A DNA stretch of 64,000 nucleotides from positions 434,001 to 498,000 of the forward strand of contig NZ_CP049906.1 of assembly GCF_011305535.1 (NCBI RefSeq). The letters are read 5' to 3'. The notes beneath the pieces are model-generated. The model saw only the letters and a program-made list of their open reading frames with translations, had not been told where the DNA came from and ran no database searches. Position 1 is the stretch's first letter. Every line of letters starts with the position of its first letter. The translations under genes were made by a program, and so were the position numbers. Origin of the DNA: Diaphorobacter sp. HDW4B (GTDB taxonomy: Bacteria; Pseudomonadota; Gammaproteobacteria; Burkholderiales; Burkholderiaceae_C). Positions 58,953 through 64,000 of this stretch are shown here, in pieces.

Positions 58953-59321
58953 ATGGAAAACCAACCCACTGAGAGCCAATCGATGATGTTTTGTCATGGC
59001 TGCGCAAAGCCGTTGCATGTGTCGGCGGTGACCTGCCCAAGCTGCGGAGCACCGCAGCGCAAGAGTGCCGCATCCACGGTCGACGAGTCCGAGAAAAACA
59101 AGGTGATTGCGGGTGTGCTGGCGCTGCTTCTGGGCGGCTTCGGCATTCACAAGTTCTATACGGGCGCCTGGGGATGGGGGATTGTCTACATCGTCCTGTG
59201 CTGGACTTATGTTCCGGCGCTTGTCGCGTTGGTGGAGGGCATCCGTTATCTGGTGCTTTCCAAGGAGGATTTCTCTCGCAAGGCGGCAGCCATGAATGGG
59301 CCGTTTGCCTGGCTGTGGTGA
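58953..59321 (+). CDS. Zinc-ribbon TM2-domain protein
   Basis: This 122-residue protein has a zinc ribbon (FCHGCAKPL, TCPSCGAP) and then a TM2 domain: VIAGVLALLLGGFGIHKFYTG with its second helix. A strong GGAGG precedes the ATG. It lies 38 bases after the first zinc-ribbon gene, and the ribbons are alike, so the two are probably a diverged pair. Confidence 0.87.
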   Translation: MENQPTESQSMMFCHGCAKPLHVSAVTCPSCGAPQRKSAASTVDESEKNKVIAGVLALLLGGFGIHKFYTGAWGWGIVYIVLCWTYVPALVALVEGIRYLVLSKEDFSRKAAAMNGPFAWLW

Positions 59322-59359
59322 CTCACTCGGATAACAAAAAAGGAAAGAGAGATCCACAC

Positions 59360-59683
59360 TTGAAGCTTGAACGTTTGTTGCCTTTGCTTCTGTTGCCAGG
59401 TGCCGCTCATGCGGGCGGCGGTGGCGGCGGAATACTGGTTCTGATCATTTTTCTGCCGTTGATGATCTGGGCATTCATCAAGATCTGGAGCTACTGGTTC
59501 CGTCTGATCTTTGGTGGCCGTGAGGAGGATCGTCGCCCACGTTACCAAGCGCCGCAGTCCTATCCGAGCAGCACGGTTGTGCAAGCTGGTATGGGCCCTG
59601 ACATGAAGATCTGCCCATTTTGCGCGGAGCCCATTCAGAGCAAGGCCATCAAGTGCAAGCATTGCGGCAGTGATTTGCAGTGA
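59360..59683 (+). CDS. Signal-peptide/membrane protein with C-terminal zinc ribbon
   Basis: This 107-residue protein is read from a TTG at 59360 (MKLERLLPLLLLPGAAHAGG), which gives a good signal-like helix. A second hydrophobic segment and a C-terminal ribbon (KICPFCAEPIQSKAIKCKHC) follow. No ATG lies in a better place, so the start is moderately sure. Topology would place the ribbon on the cytoplasmic side if the first helix stays uncleaved. It lies 38 bases after the TM2 gene. Confidence 0.7.
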   Translation: MKLERLLPLLLLPGAAHAGGGGGGILVLIIFLPLMIWAFIKIWSYWFRLIFGGREEDRRPRYQAPQSYPSSTVVQAGMGPDMKICPFCAEPIQSKAIKCKHCGSDLQ

Positions 59684-59736
59684 TCGGGCCAAGAAGATGG
59701 ACGGACCAGGTGATTGATTTGAGGAAGATGAGAGAG

Positions 59737-60747
59737 ATGAAGAAGATTTCCAAGGCCGTGCTGCCCTTGTTGGCGGCAATCAGTTTGACGGGTTGCTGGG
59801 ACAAGTTCAGCAAAACGGAGGAGCCGCAGCCCCAAGCCCAGCCGCAGGCTGCGAGCCAGCCCAAGAAGGACCCGATCGCGCAACTGCAAAGCATGTTGGC
59901 GTCCAGAGAGGCCATTGGCTTGAACCTCGAATACGTTGTACGCGTATCGGGGCAGGCCATGCGCATCGAGGGGAATCAACAGCAATTCGATCTGCAAGGC
60001 TGCAAGTTCGTGCTGACGACGGACGACGCCAAGCAGTCGATTCTGGGCGTGCAATTGGAGTTGTCCCGCGAGTGCCCTGTGGATGTGGGCCCGATCCTCA
60101 ATGCCGACAAGCCGATCAGGCCTGCCGAGCTGACCTTCGGTATGGCTGAGCAATACTTTCGGCCGGGCAACTATCTGTCCGACTGCCTGTCGATGTGTGG
60201 CAACTCCTACGACCCCAGCATTTTCTGGGCCGCCGAAGGCAGCCGTGCGGATGGGTTCGGAACGGTGGTGTTGAGCGTTCCCATTACGGGTGACGCGGTG
60301 GTGAATGCCGCAAGCCGCTGGCGTGACGCCATGGAGAAATCGGAGTCGGAGGATTGGATCGTCGTTCAGACGGGATTCAACTGCGCACCCGAGAAATACC
60401 GTGATGTCGCAGTGCGCGAATTCTCAGGAATGCATCCGGCTTATCTGAGCTTTGGACACAGCGTCGAGTATCCGGCGTGTTCGGAACCTGTTCCTGCTAC
60501 AGCTCCTGTACCTGTTGCCGTGAACAACGGAATGGTGACCGTTCCCAAGCCTCGCTCGGATTGCGACATGGAATATGGCGCGTATCTCAAATCCAAGGGA
60601 CTGGTGCCCAAGGAAAAGTCCGTCCACGGTCCGGAAGACCGGGACTTTGCGGGATACGGGTGTCCTTATCGCATCGAGCCTGCGCCGGAAAGTCAGGTGA
60701 GTCCTGGTGCCAAGGTGACGTTTCGGTCTGCTTGGGAAGCTGGGTGA
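59737..60747 (+). CDS. Putative lipoprotein
   Basis: This 336-residue protein has an N-terminal lipobox (LLAAISLTGCWDKF), a Pro/Gln linker and a body with several cysteines (DCLSMCGNS). PASTA-like residues near the end (DRDFAGYGCPYRIEP) are followed by PGAKVTFRSAW. The start at 59737 has GAGGA about 11 bases upstream; an ATG 9 bases earlier is an alternative. It is the last of the four-gene zinc-ribbon/membrane group. I recognise no family. Confidence 0.75.
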   Translation: MKKISKAVLPLLAAISLTGCWDKFSKTEEPQPQAQPQAASQPKKDPIAQLQSMLASREAIGLNLEYVVRVSGQAMRIEGNQQQFDLQGCKFVLTTDDAKQSILGVQLELSRECPVDVGPILNADKPIRPAELTFGMAEQYFRPGNYLSDCLSMCGNSYDPSIFWAAEGSRADGFGTVVLSVPITGDAVVNAASRWRDAMEKSESEDWIVVQTGFNCAPEKYRDVAVREFSGMHPAYLSFGHSVEYPACSEPVPATAPVPVAVNNGMVTVPKPRSDCDMEYGAYLKSKGLVPKEKSVHGPEDRDFAGYGCPYRIEPAPESQVSPGAKVTFRSAWEAG

Positions 60748-60803
60748 TTCATTGGGGTTGAGAAGCAGTTTCACTCCCGAATCAATGGAGGGATGACGCT
60801 GCC

Positions 60804-61778
60804 TTATCCCGCCAGCTTCGCCACCTCCATCTGATCCAACAGATCATCCCGATCTGCTTCAAACTGCCTTCCTGCGTCATGCAGCCATTCCCGCAGGTGG
60901 GCGTTGGTGCCGGTGGGCTCGTTCGTGAAGATGAAGTGGTAGTGCGCCTTGGAAGGGACGGCGAAGGGGACGGGGATCACCAGTCGTCCGCTGACGAGTT
61001 CGTCGTAGACCAAGGCGAGGCGTCCCATGGCGATGCCTTGGCCGCTCAGTGCGGCGACGATGGCGAGTTGGGAGAGGTTGAAGTGCACGCCGTTGTGTTT
61101 GGGCGGCGTCTGCCCCATGCCTTCCAGCCAGGTATCCCATTCCACAGTGGGCGGGGCGTTGTGCCATGCGCTGGCGTCGTGCAGCATGAGGTTGCTGGGG
61201 ATGTCGTTCAGGTTGCGGATCTCGGGGTGGCGTTTGAGGAAGTCCGGTGAGGCGACGGGGACCAGCCATTCGCTGAGGAACCGATCTGCATGCAGGTCGG
61301 AATAGTGGCCCGGATCGAAGCGGATGCCGACCTGTATGCCGCTGACGCTCATGCCAATGCGATCGAGGCTGTGGAATTCGCCATAGATGCGCACCGACAT
61401 GCCGGCTTGTTCACGCAACAGATTGCCCACGCGCGGTGTCAGCCACAGCATGGCGAACGACGGCGAGCAGCTCAGATTGAGCGGAGCGTCCTTGCGAGTG
61501 TGGGTTTGCCGCAGTTTATCCACGGCTTGATTGAGTGACTGAAATGCCTGTCCGGACACCAGCGACAGACGTGCCCCCTCGCGTGTGAGCGCCAGGGTCC
61601 TGCCCCCGCGATGCAGCAGTGTCACGCCCAAGTATTCCTCCAGCTTCTTCACCTGCTGACTGATCGATCCCTGTGTCACATGCAGTTCCTTGGCCGCGAC
61701 GGTGAAGCTGCCGTTTCTGGCGACCGCATCAAAACACCTCAGCCAAGTAAGCAATGAAGGGGAGAGTAAATTTTTCAT
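60804..61778 (-). CDS. LysR-family regulator (DsdC/GcvA-like)
   Basis: This 324-residue LysR protein has an N-terminal helix-turn-helix (SFTVAAKELHVTQGSISQQVKKLE) and a periplasmic-type effector domain. It resembles GcvA/DsdC proteins and is divergent from the D-serine dehydratase gene. A perfect T-N11-A palindrome overlaps its start codon. It is probably the D-serine-responsive activator of the dehydratase. Confidence 0.9.
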   Translation of the reverse strand: MKNLLSPSLLTWLRCFDAVARNGSFTVAAKELHVTQGSISQQVKKLEEYLGVTLLHRGGRTLALTREGARLSLVSGQAFQSLNQAVDKLRQTHTRKDAPLNLSCSPSFAMLWLTPRVGNLLREQAGMSVRIYGEFHSLDRIGMSVSGIQVGIRFDPGHYSDLHADRFLSEWLVPVASPDFLKRHPEIRNLNDIPSNLMLHDASAWHNAPPTVEWDTWLEGMGQTPPKHNGVHFNLSQLAIVAALSGQGIAMGRLALVYDELVSGRLVIPVPFAVPSKAHYHFIFTNEPTGTNAHLREWLHDAGRQFEADRDDLLDQMEVAKLAG

Positions 61779-61791
61779 TAGTAATACTAAT
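61777..61791. promoter_or_regulatory. LysR-type operator
   Basis: ATTAGTA-A-TACTAAT is a perfect palindrome with the T-N11-A core of LysR sites. It overlaps the ATG of the LysR gene and lies just upstream of the dehydratase promoter. Confidence 0.65.
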
Positions 61792-61798
61792 AGTCAGA

Positions 61799-61826
61799 TT
61801 GACACTATTGACTTGCCACTTATTGT
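61799..61826 (+). promoter_or_regulatory. Candidate promoter of D-serine dehydratase
   Basis: TTGACA (61799-61804) and TATTGT (61821-61826) are spaced by 16 bases. The LysR site is immediately upstream, where an activator would contact RNA polymerase. TTGTTG-N4-CAACAA follows at 61823. Confidence 0.5.
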
Positions 61827-61905
61827 TGTCGTCAACAAAATGGACCAACTCGCAACTTCGCGCAAACCAGCGCCAAGTGCGCTGAATTCCTAGGGGAAAT
61901 TACTG

Positions 61906-63237
61906 ATGCCGGGACATTTTCGTGATGGGTCGAGTCAGTCAGCCAAGCTCTGGATCAATCCGGAGCATGGTGGACAAGCGCTGGGTGCAGATGATGGAAA
62001 TATTACTATCAATGATGTACTCGCGGCGGAGCAGCGGCTCGCCCGTTTTGCGCCATTGCTGCAAAAGTTGTTCCCTGAGCTGGAAATGAGCAAGGGGATG
62101 GTCGAATCTCCTTTGCTGGCACTGCCTGCTGAAGTCGTGACCAAGGGCGCTGGCGATCATGGGCATTTTTGGGTGAAGGCCGATCACCAGCTCGCGGTGG
62201 CAGGATCGGTGAAAGCACGCGGCGGCTTTCATGAGGTGCTGGAGTTTGCCGAGGGCGTTGCACTGAGTCATGGATTGCTGAAGGATGGCGACGGGTACGA
62301 GGTGCTGGCGTCGAGCACGGCAAGAGAGTGCTTTGCACGCTACGAAGTCGCGGTGGGATCGACTGGCAATCTCGGCATGAGCATCGGGATCATGTCGGCG
62401 GCGTTGGGCTTCAAGGCCAGCGTGCACATGTCGGCAGAGGCCAAGGAGTGGAAGAAGCGCTTGCTGCGCAGTCATGGCGTGATCGTGCATGAGTATCCGG
62501 GCGACTACGGGCAGGCGGTTGCCATTGGCCGCGAGCAGGCGAGCAGCAATCCGTTGGCGCATTTCGTGGATGATGAAAAGTCGACCTCGCTGTTCTGCGG
62601 GTACGCCGTTGCGGCGCTGCGCCTTCAGCGGCAGTTGCTGGAATTGAACGTCCGCGTGGATCGTGAGCATCCGCTGTTCGTCTACATCCCTTGCGGTGTG
62701 GGTGGCGCACCCGGCGGGGTCTGTTATGGCCTCAAGCATGTGTTCGGGGACCATGTGCACTGCTTCTTTGTGGAGCCGGAAGATTCCTCCTGTTTTCTGG
62801 TGCGCATGCAGCATCCCGATGCGGAAGGCATCAGCATCTACGACGCGGGGCAGCACAACAAGACCATCGCCGACGGGCTGGCTGTGCCACAGGCGTCCGA
62901 GTTGGTCTATCCGTTGATGCGCACCCGTCTGGCGGGCATGGTTGTTGCAACCGATGAACGCATGTTGGTGGATCTGTGGCAATTGAAGAGCATGGCTGGC
63001 CTGAAGGTGGAGCCTTCTGCGGCCGCAGCGGTGAGTGGCCCTCGCGCGCTGCTGTGTACCGAGGTGGGGCAGCAGTATCTGCAGGCCAGCGGACTCGCGC
63101 CTTTCATGTCTGCCGCCAATCACATCGTATGGACCACGGGTGGCACCTTGATGCCAACCGATGAGTTCGATCGCTTGTTTGCTCAAGGCCAGCAATTGGC
63201 CAGCCAATCATTTGCATGTGAGCCCAGTGCTGCATGA
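61906..63237 (+). CDS. dsdA: D-serine dehydratase (ammonia-lyase)
   Basis: This 443-residue PLP enzyme converts D-serine to pyruvate and ammonia. Lys103 in GSVKARGG binds the cofactor, and VGSTGNLGMSIG and PCGVGGAPGG are the phosphate-binding segments. Length and motifs match DsdA. It faces the LysR gene, as dsdA faces dsdC in enterobacteria. The next gene is a peptide-type binding protein rather than a DsdX permease. Confidence 0.93.
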   Translation: MPGHFRDGSSQSAKLWINPEHGGQALGADDGNITINDVLAAEQRLARFAPLLQKLFPELEMSKGMVESPLLALPAEVVTKGAGDHGHFWVKADHQLAVAGSVKARGGFHEVLEFAEGVALSHGLLKDGDGYEVLASSTARECFARYEVAVGSTGNLGMSIGIMSAALGFKASVHMSAEAKEWKKRLLRSHGVIVHEYPGDYGQAVAIGREQASSNPLAHFVDDEKSTSLFCGYAVAALRLQRQLLELNVRVDREHPLFVYIPCGVGGAPGGVCYGLKHVFGDHVHCFFVEPEDSSCFLVRMQHPDAEGISIYDAGQHNKTIADGLAVPQASELVYPLMRTRLAGMVVATDERMLVDLWQLKSMAGLKVEPSAAAAVSGPRALLCTEVGQQYLQASGLAPFMSAANHIVWTTGGTLMPTDEFDRLFAQGQQLASQSFACEPSAA

Positions 63238-63292
63238 CCCGTGTTTCCCAAAGCGTTTGCGCACACCATTTTTCAACCAGGAGGATGAGACC

Positions 63293-64000
63293 ATGACCCG
63301 AGCTTTCCATCATTTGAGCAAGGCCGCGATTGCGGTGTCGTTGGTGACCTGCGGACTGATGTCCGTGGCGCAGACCAAGACCACGATCAATGCGGTGATG
63401 CACTCGCCCCTGCGCGTGCTGGACCCGATCATCACCACGGCACACATCACGCGCAATCACGGGTACATGATCTATGACACCTTGCTCGCCACCGACAAGG
63501 ACAGCAAGATTCGCCCTCAGATGGTGCAGGACTGGAAGGCTTCCGATGATGGTCGCACCTACACCTTCAAGTTGCGCGACGGTTTGAAGTGGCACGATGG
63601 AGCGCCCGTCACTGCAGAGGACTGCGTCGCCTCCATCAAGCGCTGGGCCACGCAGGACAAGATGGGCCAGTTGCTCACCAGCGAAATGACGGGCATGAAA
63701 GTGGTGGATGCCTCCACGTTCCAGATCTCGATGAAGGAGCCCAGCGATCTCGCCGTGCGTGCACTGGCCAAGCCCAGTGGCGTGGCGCCGTTCATGATGC
63801 CCAAGCGGATTGCGGACACACCACCCACACAGGCGATCACGCAGTACATCGGCTCCGGTCCGTTCAAGATGGTCACGGCCGAGTTCAAGCCGGGCGTGCA
63901 GGTGGTCTACGAAAAGAACACGGACTACGTGCCGCGCGCCGAGCCTGCAAGCGGTCTGGCCGGTGGCAAGAAGGTGCTCGTCGATCGCGTGAAGTGGATC
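63293..64000 (+). CDS. ABC transporter family-5 (peptide/nickel type) substrate-binding protein (3' partial)
   Basis: The gene runs off the right edge after 236 codons. It starts with a signal peptide (about 30 residues ending MSVAQ) and AGGAGG precedes the ATG. The mature start TTINAVMHSPLRVLDPI and DWKASDDGRTYTFKLRDGLKWHDG are typical of DppA/OppA-type proteins. It lies 55 bases after the D-serine dehydratase and may import the amino compound that enzyme uses. Confidence 0.9.
   Translation, partial: MTRAFHHLSKAAIAVSLVTCGLMSVAQTKTTINAVMHSPLRVLDPIITTAHITRNHGYMIYDTLLATDKDSKIRPQMVQDWKASDDGRTYTFKLRDGLKWHDGAPVTAEDCVASIKRWATQDKMGQLLTSEMTGMKVVDASTFQISMKEPSDLAVRALAKPSGVAPFMMPKRIADTPPTQAITQYIGSGPFKMVTAEFKPGVQVVYEKNTDYVPRAEPASGLAGGKKVLVDRVKWI

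Overview
The window is about 64 kb of GC-rich bacterial chromosome. Gene style points to a betaproteobacterium of the order Burkholderiales, most likely Comamonadaceae (Comamonas/Delftia-like). The grounds are three Bug/TctC-type periplasmic receptors scattered among catabolic operons, LIV-type ABC importers, a Burkholderiales-type porin, BKACE enzymes and a protein with an IPTL-CTERM-like tail. The genus is inference. I found no rRNA, tRNA, CRISPR array or intact insertion sequence.

Region 1 (1-8124) starts inside a MeaB-type GTPase fused to a hotdog thioesterase. It continues as an operon for an acyl-CoA ligase and a complete LIV-type ABC importer (two ATPases, two permeases, one binding protein). 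Region 2 (8153-20805) has a TetR/IclR regulator pair divergent from a long catabolic operon: enoyl-CoA hydratase, split B12-dependent acyl-CoA mutase, class III CoA-transferase, MeaB chaperone, Bug receptor, orphan binding protein, 2OG-Fe(II)-type oxygenase, aldehyde dehydrogenase and SDR. The mutase genes are joined by ATGA overlaps. The mutase large subunit has lost several residues that are normally invariant in the active site, so its substrate is probably not a known one.

Region 3 (20957-32320) holds a frameshifted Bug gene, an AraC regulator, an orphan HsdR-N nuclease, an acyl-CoA dehydrogenase, and an operon with quinone oxidoreductase, TauD-like dioxygenase, small hydrolase, DsbA-like protein, Rieske ferredoxin and acyl-CoA ligase. 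Region 4 (32467-42115) has a DUF1016 nuclease, a porin, an MFS transporter and a leftward operon with two BKACE enzymes, SDR, CMD-family protein and Bug receptor, facing a second AraC regulator.

Region 5 (42156-58424) is an accessory island. It has a HipBA toxin-antitoxin pair with two operators, a glycine-rich surface protein, decayed genes, a YqiA-like hydrolase, and a four-gene set: PP2C-like/FtsK-gamma fusion, tandem AAA+ ATPase, Fe-S RecB-like plus DEDD nuclease, and WYL regulator. Two more WYL regulators and a PP1/PNKP-like phosphatase follow. A shared palindrome, GCGAC-N7-GTCGC, lies upstream of three transcription units here and suggests a locally controlled regulon. This is the best candidate for an undescribed, possibly defence-related, system.

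Region 6 (58573-64000) has small zinc-ribbon/membrane proteins and a lipoprotein, a LysR regulator divergent from D-serine dehydratase, and the start of a peptide-type binding protein cut by the window edge.
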